DNA of 64,000 bases from Mobilitalea sibirica (GCF_015999265.1 NZ_JAEAGR010000002.1:186001-250000); one strand, 5' to 3'; shown: positions 26,371-35,747, counted from the first letter of the stretch. The notes: generated by a model not told the origin, from the sequence alone. Translations and numbers: made by a program.

Positions 26371-27444
26371 ATGTGGCAGGAGTTATTTGTTAATGCATGT
26401 ATATTGATAACAATTATTTTCATTGTAAGTCAGTTATTTAAAAACAGTGGTATTTATAACACATCCCCATTAAAAATCCGATTAAAACTTGGCATTTTAG
26501 GTGGGATTTCAGCTATTATTTTAATTCATTTCAGTATAGAGGTATCACCGAATGTTATCATGGATTTACGGGATTTTAGCATTATATTAACAGCGTTTTT
26601 TGGAGGAATGTTGCCTGTAGTTATCACCGGTGTTATAACTACAATATACCGTCTTTTGTATAAGGGGATCAGTGAAACCTCATTCTTAGTACCGATTGGT
26701 ATTATGGCTATCAGTATTGGCTGTGGAGCCTTATCTTTAACAAAGCTTAATTATATATGGAAGAGTGTATTAATGTTTTTCTACAGTCTAATCATCCGAA
26801 GTATCATTTACTTTTTTGTTATAGAGGATAAGGAGGCTGCTCTTAAAGTCGTATTAGTCACTTGGATTGCTTCCATTATGATTGGTATTGGCGTATATTA
26901 TCTAGTTCTTTATCTTGTTGCTTCTCATAAAGTTTTAAAAAATCTGAAGAAGGAATCGACCTATGACTATTTAACAGGTCTAAATAATACAAGATCATTT
27001 AGTAGGAAGTTTAGTGAGATTAAGCAGGAAACTAACTTAAATCACAGAAAATTAACCCTAATGATTATAGATATTGATCATTTTAAACATGTAAATGATA
27101 CTTATGGCCATGAAACAGGAGACCTTGTATTAAAACAACTTGGTAGATTACTTAGAAGCTATCGTAAGGAATATAGTCTCATATCAAGAATTGGTGGAGA
27201 AGAGTTTGCGATTATATTGCAAAATACAAGTAGGGAAGAAGCATACGATAAGGCAGAAACGTTAAGGAAAACTGTGATGACCCACAAATTTTATAATAAG
27301 GATGGGAAGAAGATTAAAATAACAATCTCCATTGGACTGGCTGTATATCCTGAAACCTTAAGCGAAATATCAAAGTTAAAAGAAACAGCTGATTTAAAGC
27401 TTTATGAGGCAAAAAGAACGGGAAGAAACAAAGTGTGTATATAA
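26371..27444 (+). CDS. Membrane diguanylate cyclase (LytS-type 5TM sensor plus GGDEF)
   Basis: Protein of 357 residues. The N-terminal 185 residues are a five- to six-helix membrane module of the 5TMR-LYT type, with the DLRDFSIILTAFFGG segment typical of LytS-like sensors. A GGDEF domain follows (about 196-357) with DIDHFKHVNDTYGH and the active-site loop Gly275-Gly-Glu-Glu-Phe279, so it should make cyclic di-GMP from two GTP. The RxxD inhibitory site normally found just before the loop is absent (the sequence is YSLISRIGG), suggesting no product inhibition by that route. It looks monocistronic. Confidence 0.92.
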   Translation: MWQELFVNACILITIIFIVSQLFKNSGIYNTSPLKIRLKLGILGGISAIILIHFSIEVSPNVIMDLRDFSIILTAFFGGMLPVVITGVITTIYRLLYKGISETSFLVPIGIMAISIGCGALSLTKLNYIWKSVLMFFYSLIIRSIIYFFVIEDKEAALKVVLVTWIASIMIGIGVYYLVLYLVASHKVLKNLKKESTYDYLTGLNNTRSFSRKFSEIKQETNLNHRKLTLMIIDIDHFKHVNDTYGHETGDLVLKQLGRLLRSYRKEYSLISRIGGEEFAIILQNTSREEAYDKAETLRKTVMTHKFYNKDGKKIKITISIGLAVYPETLSEISKLKETADLKLYEAKRTGRNKVCI

Positions 27445-27722
27445 GGGATAGAAAATGGAACTTTTGGGATATTCATTTTGTTTATCACTTTTTTGTCGTA
27501 TGAGATTGCGTCCTATATGACAAAAATGCATTATTATATGGTGTAAAATAATTGTAATGAGTAACGAGTAACGTTGTACTAATTTGAAAATTTATGTTAT
27601 TACATTTTGAGTTATGTATTTGCCAGTATTACCTATATTTATATAATATAAAAAGAAGCACATGTTAAAATATAGAGAGGAGAAAAGATCCGATTCATTA
27701 GAATGGACAATAATTGTATATT

Positions 27723-28406
27723 ATGTTTGAAGTAAGTAAAGACTGGAATCCCCTTCAGAAAAAATTAAAAGAAACTATACTTAAGAAAGAAAGATTTAAT
27801 GAAGTGAAAGAACTTCTTTATCAAATGCATTCTATCGTACATGCATCAGAGGTATATCAAAGAAATACAATTAACTTCATGGATGAGATTTGGCAGGATT
27901 TAAGTGACAAAGCATTTCGCACCATGCCTTCAATAAAGGATGACACAGTAGCTTGGCATGTCTGGCACATCTCAAGAATAGAAGACTTAACTTCAAATTG
28001 TCTAATTAAAAACCAAAGCCAGGTTCTAAATGAAAATTGGTTAAAAAGATTAAATATTAAAGTTACGGATACCGGTAATGCGATGACAGATGATGAAATT
28101 ATTAGCCTGAGTTGTGAAATTAATAGAGAAGCATTGTTCGAATATCGTAATGCAGTTGGAATAAGAACAAAATCAATCATTGATGCGCTACAACCGGAAG
28201 ATATGAAGCGAAAAGTTACCAAAGATGGTCTTAATCGTATCTTAGAAGAGGGAGGGGTTACAAATCACCCTGTTTCAGCCGGGCTATTAGATTTTTGGGG
28301 TAAGAAAAATGTAGCAGGTATTTTCTTTATGCCGATTACCAGGCATCAGATTGTACATTTAAGTGATTGCCGCAGACTGAAGGGTGTTTGTAATAGGATG
28401 AAATAA
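27723..28406 (+). CDS. DinB-like four-helix protein
   Basis: Protein of 227 residues, all-helical by composition, with a putative metal triad spread over the bundle: His in LLYQMHSIVH, His-x2-His in VAWHVWHISRIED and a C-terminal His in TRHQIVHLSD. This is the DinB/YfiT-like pattern, where members bind a divalent metal and act as thiol-dependent transferases or are of unknown role. No strong RBS is adjacent; the ATG at 27723 is taken, with an in-frame TTG at 27714 possible. It is not obviously linked to its neighbours. Confidence 0.7.
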   Translation: MFEVSKDWNPLQKKLKETILKKERFNEVKELLYQMHSIVHASEVYQRNTINFMDEIWQDLSDKAFRTMPSIKDDTVAWHVWHISRIEDLTSNCLIKNQSQVLNENWLKRLNIKVTDTGNAMTDDEIISLSCEINREALFEYRNAVGIRTKSIIDALQPEDMKRKVTKDGLNRILEEGGVTNHPVSAGLLDFWGKKNVAGIFFMPITRHQIVHLSDCRRLKGVCNRMK

Positions 28407-28486
28407 TTGTAGCTAGTATATCCTCTGGCTTTTTTACCGAATTTGAATGCACGCATAAATTCACAGATACTTTTTAAAATACAATA

Positions 28487-28651
28487 CTATCTGCTGGAAT
28501 GGCTGCTTTTGTTTTTGGGATTATCGTCTTTCAGTCCAAATACAGCTCGAGCACTTTCTGCTTGAGGATCATGATTTACATGTTTTGAATGAAATTTTCC
28601 ATCTTCCCTTTTATGATTTTTCGTGCTTCTCATTTTATTACTGTCTTTCAT
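28487..28651 (-). CDS. Small basic protein of 54 residues (possibly CPC_1213-like)
   Basis: A short open frame on the minus strand with an excellent ribosome binding site (AGGAGG at 28657-28662, 5 bp from the ATG). The product begins MKDSNKMRSTKNHKRE and contains HVNHDPQAESARAVFGL. It is basic, rich in Lys, His, Asn and Ser, and has no membrane segment. The HDPQAESAR-(A/S)-x-FG block reminds me of the very short clostridial proteins called CPC_1213 family, but this is from memory and not certain. It lies alone between the DinB-like gene and the PadR gene. Confidence 0.7.
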   Translation of the reverse strand: MKDSNKMRSTKNHKREDGKFHSKHVNHDPQAESARAVFGLKDDNPKNKSSHSSR

Positions 28652-28662
28652 AACATCCTCCT

Positions 28663-29012
28663 AATGACTTATGTTATATTGTTATCCTACTCTAAAAGTA
28701 TGTCTTTTATATTATTTTATATTCAGATATAATTATTGTGATCTCTATATCAACTATACTTCATAATACTGTTTTGGATAGCTTTTTTTAGAGATACTTT
28801 TAACAATGAATGAAAATATTGATTTAAAAAGGAAAAAAGAGTTAAACAAATGGAAGGACATATCCTTCAATATGGTTCAATTACAGACAGCTTTAATTAT
28901 TAAGCCAGATCAAAATAGGTTTCAAATAGATAAGATATAGGATTAGATTATAGAGTTTAATACGACTATATGTTAAATAATAGAAAAAAATCACAAAGTG
29001 ATAAAAGACCTG
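28663..29012. other. Non-coding region before the PadR promoter
   Basis: About 350 bp of AT-rich sequence upstream of both the small minus-strand gene and the PadR gene. It must hold the promoter of the minus-strand gene. I see no frame with a ribosome binding site and no strong hairpin. Confidence 0.4.
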
Positions 29013-29059
29013 TTGACAATATCCAACGTTGGGTATAAAATATACTAAACGTTGGATAT
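29013..29059 (+). promoter_or_regulatory. PadR promoter with two palindromic operator sites
   Basis: TTGACA (29013-29018) with TAAAAT 17 bp downstream (29036-29041) forms the promoter. An 18-bp near-palindrome ATATCCAACGTTGGGTAT fills the spacer (29019-29036), and a second copy ending AACGTTGGATAT lies at 29042-29059, 23 bp away centre to centre. Binding would block RNA polymerase, so the PadR gene is probably autorepressed. Related sites lie at 30067 and 40254. Confidence 0.75.
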
Positions 29060-29081
29060 TGATTTATGAGAGGTGAAAAAA

Positions 29082-29810
29082 ATGATCCGGGCATTTATTC
29101 TATATTATCTTAATATGAAACCAACCCATGGATATGAGATACAGAAGTTCCTTCAGATATCGGGAACGGAACAATGGGCAAAGATACAGTCGGGCTCCAT
29201 CTATTACGCTTTGACGAAATTAGAGAAGGAAAAATATATTCAGGTATTGCGGGAGGAGAGAACCGGATCGAGAGTTCGAAAAATATATACAATTACAGAT
29301 AATGGAAAAACAGAACTTCATAAAGAGATGGCACAGGAGCTAGATAAGCCGATTTCAACTATCGGTTCCATTAAGTTTTTTACAGATCCTATGTTAAGTA
29401 CACTTAGTAAGGATGAAATTATAAAGATAGTAAGTAACCATATTAATAAACTGATGGAGCAAAAGGAATTTTGGGAAAGATGGTATGCAGTTAAGGTGGA
29501 TGAAACTACCCTTGCTCTTTCCAGGATTAGTTTTGAGATGACAATACAGAATATAGACAGTCAGATATTATGGCATCAAGAGCTATTAGAACATCTAGAC
29601 ATATATATCAAAAATAGCAAGGATACTGAACAGATCATAAAAAGTTTTGATTTTGATTGGATGGAAGAGGGGACTACAGGAGCCGGTGATGAAGAGAAGC
29701 TTCAGTATGCGCTAAAGCTTAAGAATGAGATCCTTAAGGATCCCCAAAATGCAGTCGCCAACTTAGATAAAATAATTAAGGAATTACAAAACCATGTAAA
29801 AAAAGGTTAG
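29082..29810 (+). CDS. PadR-family transcriptional regulator
   Basis: Regulator of 242 residues with an N-terminal winged helix of PadR type (FILYYLNMKPTHGYEIQKFL, SGSIYYALTKLEKEKYI, then a wing with GSRVRKIYTITDNGKTEL) and a long helical C-terminal domain (about 110-190) for dimerisation, as in the Vir-like C-terminal subgroup. The ATG at 29082 is chosen over a GTG at 29073 because GAGAGGTG lies just upstream. It sits before an ABC exporter, a very common pairing for PadR repressors that sense drugs or peptides. The operators in its own promoter and before the ABC genes support this. Confidence 0.9.
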   Translation: MIRAFILYYLNMKPTHGYEIQKFLQISGTEQWAKIQSGSIYYALTKLEKEKYIQVLREERTGSRVRKIYTITDNGKTELHKEMAQELDKPISTIGSIKFFTDPMLSTLSKDEIIKIVSNHINKLMEQKEFWERWYAVKVDETTLALSRISFEMTIQNIDSQILWHQELLEHLDIYIKNSKDTEQIIKSFDFDWMEEGTTGAGDEEKLQYALKLKNEILKDPQNAVANLDKIIKELQNHVKKG

Positions 29811-30066
29811 AAGAATGATTATAGAAACGGTGACCTGTATTCAATGTTACGATTAAAGTATTTAGATTTTATAAAGTCAAACAGAGATTTTAATGGAACA
29901 GAATTAGTGTTTTCCTTCCTTATCGTTTCGAAGATATAATATGTGATACGAGTATTTAAGCATTCAGGGGGTGTCTATGTTGATACTCTATGAAGATAAA
30001 TGAAGGTTATATAAGTATCAGAATAATATTTAGAAAAAAGAGGAGGAAAACATTATATATATCACG

Positions 30067-30084
30067 ATATCCAATGTTGGATAA
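30067..30084 (+). promoter_or_regulatory. PadR-type operator upstream of the ABC exporter
   Basis: ATATCCAATGTTGGATAA is a near-perfect palindrome differing from the consensus ATATCCAACGTTGGATAT at two positions. It lies about 30 bp before the ABC ATPase ATG and after an orphan AGGAGG at 30040. The rest of 29811-30115 holds no gene that I can see. Confidence 0.7.
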
Positions 30085-30115
30085 ACAACATGGAATATAG
30101 TAAAGGAGAGTTTAT

Positions 30116-30871
30116 ATGAGTGCTTTATTGGAGGTTAAAGATTTATCGAAGTCTTTTAGTGACAAAAAGGTTGTTGAAAAGCTTACACTTACCGTTTTAG
30201 AAGGAGAAATTCTTGGTTTTCTTGGTCCTAACGGGGCAGGAAAAAGCACTACTGTAAAAATGATTATTGATGTAGAACAGAGGGATGACGGAGAGATTTA
30301 TTTTAACGGAGAGAAGACGGAAGATAAAATGAAGGTGTTTAAGAAAGCCTTAGGTGTCGTCCCTCAGGATATCTCAATTTATGATGACCTTAGTGCATAT
30401 GATAACGTAAGATTTTTCTGCTCCCTCTATGGTTACAAAGGGCAGGAACTAAAGAACAGAGTTAAGGAGGCCTTAGAGTTTGTCGGTCTATGGGATAGAA
30501 GAAAAGAAATACCGTCTAAATTCTCCGGTGGCATGAAACGGAGATTGAATATTGCTTGTTCTATCGCCCATTCCCCCAAGCTGCTTATCATGGATGAACC
30601 CACAGTTGGCATAGATCCTCAATCCAGAAATCATATACTGGAGACGATAAAAACGTTAAATAAGCGGGGAACTACAATTGTCTATGTATCTCATTATATG
30701 GAGGAAATAGATGCAATCTGTAACCGGATCGTCATCATGGATCACGGTATCATTGTTGAGGACATGGAAAAAGAGCGTTTAAAAGAAAAATATAGACAGC
30801 AGGGATTTACCTCACTGGAGGAGATATTTCTTCATTTAACCGGAACAGATCTTAGGGATCAGGAGGCTTAA
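30116..30871 (+). CDS. ABC exporter ATP-binding protein
   Basis: ATPase of 251 residues of the drug/peptide exporter class. Walker A is GPNGAGKSTT (37-46), the Q loop VVPQDISIYDDLS, the signature FSGGMKRRLN, Walker B LLIMDEPTVGID, and the H loop VYVSHYMEEI. It energises the two permeases encoded directly downstream; the coupling is tight (the next ATG is 5 bp after the stop). An AAAGGAGAG RBS precedes it. Control by the PadR regulator is inferred from the palindrome just upstream. Confidence 0.95.
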   Translation: MSALLEVKDLSKSFSDKKVVEKLTLTVLEGEILGFLGPNGAGKSTTVKMIIDVEQRDDGEIYFNGEKTEDKMKVFKKALGVVPQDISIYDDLSAYDNVRFFCSLYGYKGQELKNRVKEALEFVGLWDRRKEIPSKFSGGMKRRLNIACSIAHSPKLLIMDEPTVGIDPQSRNHILETIKTLNKRGTTIVYVSHYMEEIDAICNRIVIMDHGIIVEDMEKERLKEKYRQQGFTSLEEIFLHLTGTDLRDQEA

Positions 30872-30875
30872 TGCT

Positions 30876-31643
30876 ATGAGAGAGTTAGGCGTATTATTAA
30901 GTTATGATATGAAGCGTCGGTATAAGGATGGATTTTTAATCGGATACAATATTATCTTTCCAATTCTTCTGACCTTGTTACTGGGGTATCTATTGGCCGG
31001 CAGTTATGGGAAGGAGTTTACAAGCTATCACTATTATTCTTTGGTTATCTTACCGTTTTGTATCGCTATGGCTATGATAACCGCAGCTTATGTAGGAAAG
31101 GAAGAGGCTTATAAAAAAACTGCAATGAGATTTCTATATGCACCAATATTTAAAACACAGATTGTACTTTCGAAGCTTCTATCTTGTACAGTTATTATCA
31201 GTGTATGTAATATCATTGTATTACTGTTTGTTAAACTGGTTTTTCAATTGCCGATATACGGTGAGTTTTGGGCAATTATATTTTTATTAACAGCCGAGGC
31301 ATACTGTTTTTGTGCTATAGGTATGTTTATCGGACTTGGGATGAAGAATTTTATAGTCATTAAGAATATTATCAATCTTCCCTTGTGTGCGGCAGCTATT
31401 CTTGGTGGTGCATTTTATCCCATTGGGACTATGAATGACAAGCTGGAATTATTGCTTAAACTTTCACCCTTAACCTGGATTAATCAGAGTATGTTTCGCT
31501 ACCTTTATGACGGTGATAGAGATTACTTATATAAGATTAGCCTTATATTAATACTCATTGGCACTGGTTTTACCTTACTGGCAATCGTTCGGTTTCGAAA
31601 GGAGGAATTTATCCATGGGGATTTACCTGGTTATGAAAAATAA
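30876..31643 (+). CDS. ABC-2 type permease
   Basis: Membrane protein of 255 residues with six hydrophobic segments in the ABC-2 arrangement, ending with LSPLTWINQSMFRYLYDG and a last helix (about 219-239). It partners with the ATPase encoded just upstream; GGAGG inside the end of that gene serves as its RBS. The substrate is unknown; PadR-linked ABC-2 systems usually export antimicrobials or peptides. Its 3' end overlaps the next permease by 29 bp. Confidence 0.9.
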   Translation: MRELGVLLSYDMKRRYKDGFLIGYNIIFPILLTLLLGYLLAGSYGKEFTSYHYYSLVILPFCIAMAMITAAYVGKEEAYKKTAMRFLYAPIFKTQIVLSKLLSCTVIISVCNIIVLLFVKLVFQLPIYGEFWAIIFLLTAEAYCFCAIGMFIGLGMKNFIVIKNIINLPLCAAAILGGAFYPIGTMNDKLELLLKLSPLTWINQSMFRYLYDGDRDYLYKISLILILIGTGFTLLAIVRFRKEEFIHGDLPGYEK

Positions 31644-32532
31644 TCTAAGAAGAAGCTTACATCATAAATTACTGTTCGGGATCACCTTTTTGTTACCGGT
31701 AATCCTATGTCTAATTGCCGGATCCATTAAGCTAGGAGGGCCTTCCTTTCGAATAGGAATACTGGTTGGCAATCCGAATATAAAAGAAACTCTAAATGAA
31801 AAAGTATACCCTATTATTGAGATATCAAAGGGTATGAAAATCGAAGATGTTAAAGAGGCTTCCTTAAATACTGATTTGATATCAGGAAAATATCATGTAG
31901 TGATGGATTATCGGGAGAGTGATGCACCGGAGAATTTTGAACTTCTTTCCTTTCAAAATGAGAGCAAAAAAGCACTGCTTCATACCTCAATACAGGAGGC
32001 GATTAGAAATCATAAAGAGATAAATCTTAGTGGCCTGTCTCAGAAAACACTGACTGCGACACAAAGGTCTGTTGCCTTGTTAATCACATTATTTATGATT
32101 ATATCTACCATCCATGCTGCCCCTATGATCTTAGATCGTAATAACGGAACCTATACCAGGTACCGATTTGCAAGTATAAAGTCCGGTGGTTATGTAATAG
32201 GGTATGGATTATATAATTTCATTATTACCTTTATTCAGATTAGTGCAAGCATTCTTATATTATCCCTTGTACAAAGTGGTTTTAGACTCAACTTTATGGC
32301 CTCAATAATAATGGCTGTAGCCGTGGCTTTGATTTCAGTTGTTTTCTCTATTTTAGTCAGTTTATTTAGTAAGAGTGAAGTACAGGCGAATATAACGGCA
32401 TCTTCTCTGGCAGCAGTATTATCTCTTCTGGGGGGAGCCTTTGTTGCAATCGAGAGTATGCCAAAACTCTTACAGATATTAAGTACTATTAGTCCTGTGA
32501 GGTGGATGATAGAATTAACAAAACTCTTATAG
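31615..32532 (+). CDS. ABC-2 type permease, probably lacking its last helix
   Basis: Membrane protein of 305 residues with one N-terminal helix, an extracellular domain of about 110 residues, and then five hydrophobic segments. AAAGGAGGAA just upstream fixes the start at 31615 (MGIYLVMKNNLRRS), overlapping the preceding gene. It ends shortly after the family motif SPVRWMIELTKLL. The sister permease continues after the equivalent motif with a further membrane helix, so this one looks truncated at the C-terminus. A full-length but naturally short subunit cannot be excluded. Confidence 0.82.
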   Translation: MGIYLVMKNNLRRSLHHKLLFGITFLLPVILCLIAGSIKLGGPSFRIGILVGNPNIKETLNEKVYPIIEISKGMKIEDVKEASLNTDLISGKYHVVMDYRESDAPENFELLSFQNESKKALLHTSIQEAIRNHKEINLSGLSQKTLTATQRSVALLITLFMIISTIHAAPMILDRNNGTYTRYRFASIKSGGYVIGYGLYNFIITFIQISASILILSLVQSGFRLNFMASIIMAVAVALISVVFSILVSLFSKSEVQANITASSLAAVLSLLGGAFVAIESMPKLLQILSTISPVRWMIELTKLL

Positions 32533-32639
32533 GTGTGAGGTACCAAAAAAAATTAAGATATCGGTCACATGGTTTTTCTGGATGATAAAATAGCGAATAT
32601 GGCGCAGAGCTGTATGGAACAAACTATCATTCAAAGCTT

Positions 32640-32683
32640 CCTCCCAATTGATTACTTTCCTATTGTATCAATTGGGAGGTTTT
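32640..32683 (+). terminator. Terminator of the PadR/ABC operon
   Basis: A perfect 13-bp stem (32640-32652 with 32667-32679), a 14-nt loop and TTTT. Confidence 0.85.
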
Positions 32684-32773
32684 ATATTCACTTATCCATA
32701 TTTCAGCCATAATCGTCTTGTACAATAAGACTATAGTAACAAAACAACTTTATTAAAAAAGGAGGTTAATAAT

Positions 32774-33133
32774 ATGATGTTAAGAAAACTGATAATTGGA
32801 GCCGCATTAGTGCTTGCCCTAGGTACAACAACAATTGCCTTTGCTAGGGAAAGGGGGAGTCAGAGACAAAATTATCGGCCCTCAGTTAATTCCATGTATG
32901 ATATGATGGAGCAATATGGATATGGCGAATTAGCTAAGGAGATTAAGGACGGTAATTATTCTGCAATGGATGATTTTATGAACAATCTATCCGATGAAGA
33001 TTATCAAAAGATGATTGATCTTATGAGGGAATACGGATATGGTAATATGGCGTCAATGATGGAGAGAATTGATAAAGAAGATATGATTTCAATGCACAAT
33101 GCTATGGGTGGTGGAGCTGGATGCTTTCGGTAA
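32774..33133 (+). CDS. Small Met-rich exported protein heading a metal-response locus
   Basis: Secreted protein of 119 residues with a signal peptide (about 1-25, cleavage after AFA). The mature part has two copies of a short Tyr-Gly-Tyr-Gly helix motif (MMEQYGYGELAKE; LMREYGYGNMASM) and is rich in Met and acidic residues, ending MGGGAGCFR. I do not recognise a named family. AAGGAGG is well placed. It starts a run of genes ending in a two-component system and bounded by terminators at 32640 and 36206, so it likely belongs to that system's sensing or output. Confidence 0.75.
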   Translation: MMLRKLIIGAALVLALGTTTIAFARERGSQRQNYRPSVNSMYDMMEQYGYGELAKEIKDGNYSAMDDFMNNLSDEDYQKMIDLMREYGYGNMASMMERIDKEDMISMHNAMGGGAGCFR

Positions 33134-33167
33134 TATTAAATCACCCTTATGATAAGGAGGTATCTAT

Positions 33168-33347
33168 ATGATGATATTCTTTTGGATTTTATTAATTATA
33201 ATCCTGTATTATATATTTAATGACAATGAAAGAATAAATATAACACGAAGACAGGATACTTCGGCAGTGGACGTATTAAAAATGCGTTATGTAAACGGTG
33301 AAATAGATGAAGAGACATTTATAAGAATGAAAAAAACAATTAGATGA
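33168..33347 (+). CDS. Small SHOCT-like membrane protein (59 residues)
   Basis: A short gene with AAGGAGG 7 bp before the ATG. The product has one N-terminal membrane helix (FFWILLIIILYYIF) and a C-terminal SHOCT-type motif (VLKMRYVNGEIDEETFIRMK), the pattern of short oligomerisation domains at the end of small membrane proteins. It is homologous in layout to the next gene. It lies in the Met-rich/two-component operon. Confidence 0.8.
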   Translation: MMIFFWILLIIILYYIFNDNERINITRRQDTSAVDVLKMRYVNGEIDEETFIRMKKTIR

Positions 33348-33362
33348 TAAGGAGGTATTCCT

Positions 33363-33617
33363 ATGATGTATCGATATTTCAATGATAGTTATGGCAATGG
33401 TTTTTGCTCCGGTTTTGGATTCTTCAATAATGGATGGGGCATTACGATTGGAGTAGGCTTATTAATAATAATTGCTTTACTTTTCTATCTTTTCGTTCAT
33501 AATAATAAGAAGAAGAGGGCATCTTCAGAAACTTTGGAAAACCTTAAATTACTATATGTTAAGGGAGATATTACAGAGGATGAATATCTCAGAAGAAAAA
33601 GCGTAATAGAACGTTAG
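33363..33617 (+). CDS. Small SHOCT-domain membrane protein (84 residues)
   Basis: One membrane helix (about 27-46) follows a Gly/Phe/Asn-rich N-terminus (YGNGFCSGFGFFNNGWG), and a SHOCT motif closes the protein (NLKLLYVKGDITEDEYLRRK). AAGGAGG precedes the ATG, only 15 bp after the preceding gene. SHOCT proteins are common beside envelope-stress and metal-response genes; the biochemical role is not known. Confidence 0.85.
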   Translation: MMYRYFNDSYGNGFCSGFGFFNNGWGITIGVGLLIIIALLFYLFVHNNKKKRASSETLENLKLLYVKGDITEDEYLRRKSVIER

Positions 33618-33684
33618 TTATTAGATAACTGATTTATCTTACTATAGCGAGTAAAGATAGAAGTCAAAGGACGAGGTTAAGGGA

Positions 33685-34371
33685 ATGGTTTATCAAATTT
33701 TAGTCGTGGAAGACCAAAAAGAAATAAGCGATGTTTTAAAAAAATATATCGCGAAGGAGGGCTATGGTGTAGCTGTAGCCAATCATGGGTTTGAAGCTCT
33801 GGAGTTATTTGGTGACCGGGAATTTCACCTTATTCTTCTTGATATTATGATGCCGGGTATTAACGGATATGAAGTTTTGAAGGAAATTAGAAAAACTTCC
33901 GATGTGCCTGTAATTATGTTAACAGCAAAACAGGATGAAGTTGACCGCTTAAAAGGATTTGAAATCGGAGCAGATGATTATGTAATCAAGCCATTTAGTC
34001 CCAGAGAATTGATGAAGCGGATTCAAGTATTCCTAAAACGCGTTTACCAAGAAGCTGACGAAATCATATATAGTTTCAAAAATTTGAAACTATATACAAA
34101 GAGTATGAAGCTTATAAAAAATGACAATCAGATAGCGCTGACCGCAGCTGAATATAAGCTGTTGTTTGTTTTATTTAAGAATAAAGGACAGGTTCTCACC
34201 AGGGAACAATTAATTGAACTGGCCTATGGTAACGATTATGAAGGCTATGACAGAAACATAGATAGTTTTATAAAGAGAATCCGTCAAAAGATAGAAGACG
34301 ATCCTAAAAACCCTAAAATTCTTATAACAAAATATGGAGCAGGTTATATATTTGGGGGTGATGAGGGGTGA
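33685..34371 (+). CDS. OmpR-family response regulator
   Basis: Regulator of 228 residues. The receiver has VVEDQKE, phospho-acceptor Asp53 (LLDIMMPG) and Lys in YVIKPFSP. The winged-helix domain carries LTAAEYKLLFVLFKNKG, RNIDSFIKRIRQKI and the C-terminal wing TKYGAGYIF. It overlaps the kinase gene by four bases (GTGA), so the pair is translationally coupled. It probably controls the operon it lies in; no clear direct repeat was found upstream of 32774. Confidence 0.94.
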   Translation: MVYQILVVEDQKEISDVLKKYIAKEGYGVAVANHGFEALELFGDREFHLILLDIMMPGINGYEVLKEIRKTSDVPVIMLTAKQDEVDRLKGFEIGADDYVIKPFSPRELMKRIQVFLKRVYQEADEIIYSFKNLKLYTKSMKLIKNDNQIALTAAEYKLLFVLFKNKGQVLTREQLIELAYGNDYEGYDRNIDSFIKRIRQKIEDDPKNPKILITKYGAGYIFGGDEG

Positions 34372-35747
34372 CAGTAAAAAGACAGTGGCTTATCGTATTA
34401 ATTTTAATAGCAATCATATCTGTTATCATTAATACTCTGGTATTAAGTACGTTGACAAATAGGTATTTTAAAGATTATATAAAAGACAATTACAACCAAC
34501 ATTTTAATCAAATTATTGAATACTTATCTAATTCGTTAAAGATTGACAGCTATTCCCCACGTCAAATATCGGTTGATTTAGAGACTCATTTGGTTGACCC
34601 CATTACCCGGATTAAAGTCTATGATATAGATGGAAATCTGATATCTGATGTCAGTGCTGATGTAAGATCTTATATTGGTAATTCTACAATGCATGGGATG
34701 ATGAACCATATGATGGGTAGAATGATGGATAGCAGGTTTGAAGAAGTAGATTACTCCAAAATAACGGATAACGGCAGAGTAATTGGTCAGGTTAATATAA
34801 CAAAATATAGCTCTGCTGAAAATTCTGTTGCTATTTGGATGTTTCAATCCTCACTCATAAAAAACAGTATTATATCTATAGGTATTGTACTTACTGTGGC
34901 AATTGTGATAGGGATTTTAGTCAGTCGTAAAATGAGCAGAGATTTGATTCATACTTCAGAAATAGCACAAAATCTTGATATCGGAGAGGATATACCGGTA
35001 CGTTATTCAAAGGTTAAAGAAATTAATGTTATACAACAGAGTTTGAAATCACTCCAGTCAAGGTTAAAAATCAGACATAAAAGCAGGAAAACCCTGATTG
35101 ATGAATTGGTACACCAGACCAGAACACCGCTTACGATATTAAGAACTCATCTGGAAGGAATTGAAGATGGGATTATCGAATTTGTTCCGGAAGAAATAAA
35201 AATATGTGAAAATCAGATCGATAATATCACAGCGATTATTACCAACATGAGTAATATGATCGATGCAGAAAAAATCGAAAACTCATTGACAATTGAAGAA
35301 TTTGAGCTGAGCCAGCTGATTAGACAGATTATGAATGGTCTCAAAGCACAGTTTGAAAAGAAAAATATTGAACTGAAAGTAAATGCGAAAGAAAAAGTAA
35401 TGCTTAAAACAGATAAATATCGCTTAAGTCAAACGGTTTATAATATCCTGACCAATGCTTATAAATTTACTAACTCAAAGGGAAAAGTATTGGTATCTTA
35501 CCAGATAAATCAGGATAATATTGTCTTAGTTATTGAAGACAATGGATCAGGAATTAGTAAACAAGATTTGGACAAGATTTTTAATGCATATTATAAAAAT
35601 GAAAAATCAATGGGGCAATCAGGAGATGGCTTGGGGCTTTATATAGCGAAAGAGAATATGAAAAGTATTCATGGAACAATTTCTGTTGTATCGGAAATTA
35701 ATCAAGGTAGTAGATTTGTTTTATCGTTTCCTCGAGTTATTTCATAA
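34368..35747 (+). CDS. Sensor histidine kinase with Met/His-rich sensor loop
   Basis: Kinase of 459 residues starting at a GTG that overlaps the regulator stop. It has TM1 (9-29), an extracellular sensor with MHGMMNHMMGRMMDS at 108-122, TM2 (about 164-186), then a HAMP-like linker. The phospho-acceptor region is LVHQTRTPLTIL with His249; the usual Glu-Leu after His is Gln-Thr here. The ATPase domain has NILTNAYKF, EDNGSGI and GDGLGLYIAKENM. The Met/His cluster in the sensor suggests direct binding of copper, silver or a similar soft metal; this is inference from composition. Confidence 0.9.
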   Translation: MTVKRQWLIVLILIAIISVIINTLVLSTLTNRYFKDYIKDNYNQHFNQIIEYLSNSLKIDSYSPRQISVDLETHLVDPITRIKVYDIDGNLISDVSADVRSYIGNSTMHGMMNHMMGRMMDSRFEEVDYSKITDNGRVIGQVNITKYSSAENSVAIWMFQSSLIKNSIISIGIVLTVAIVIGILVSRKMSRDLIHTSEIAQNLDIGEDIPVRYSKVKEINVIQQSLKSLQSRLKIRHKSRKTLIDELVHQTRTPLTILRTHLEGIEDGIIEFVPEEIKICENQIDNITAIITNMSNMIDAEKIENSLTIEEFELSQLIRQIMNGLKAQFEKKNIELKVNAKEKVMLKTDKYRLSQTVYNILTNAYKFTNSKGKVLVSYQINQDNIVLVIEDNGSGISKQDLDKIFNAYYKNEKSMGQSGDGLGLYIAKENMKSIHGTISVVSEINQGSRFVLSFPRVIS

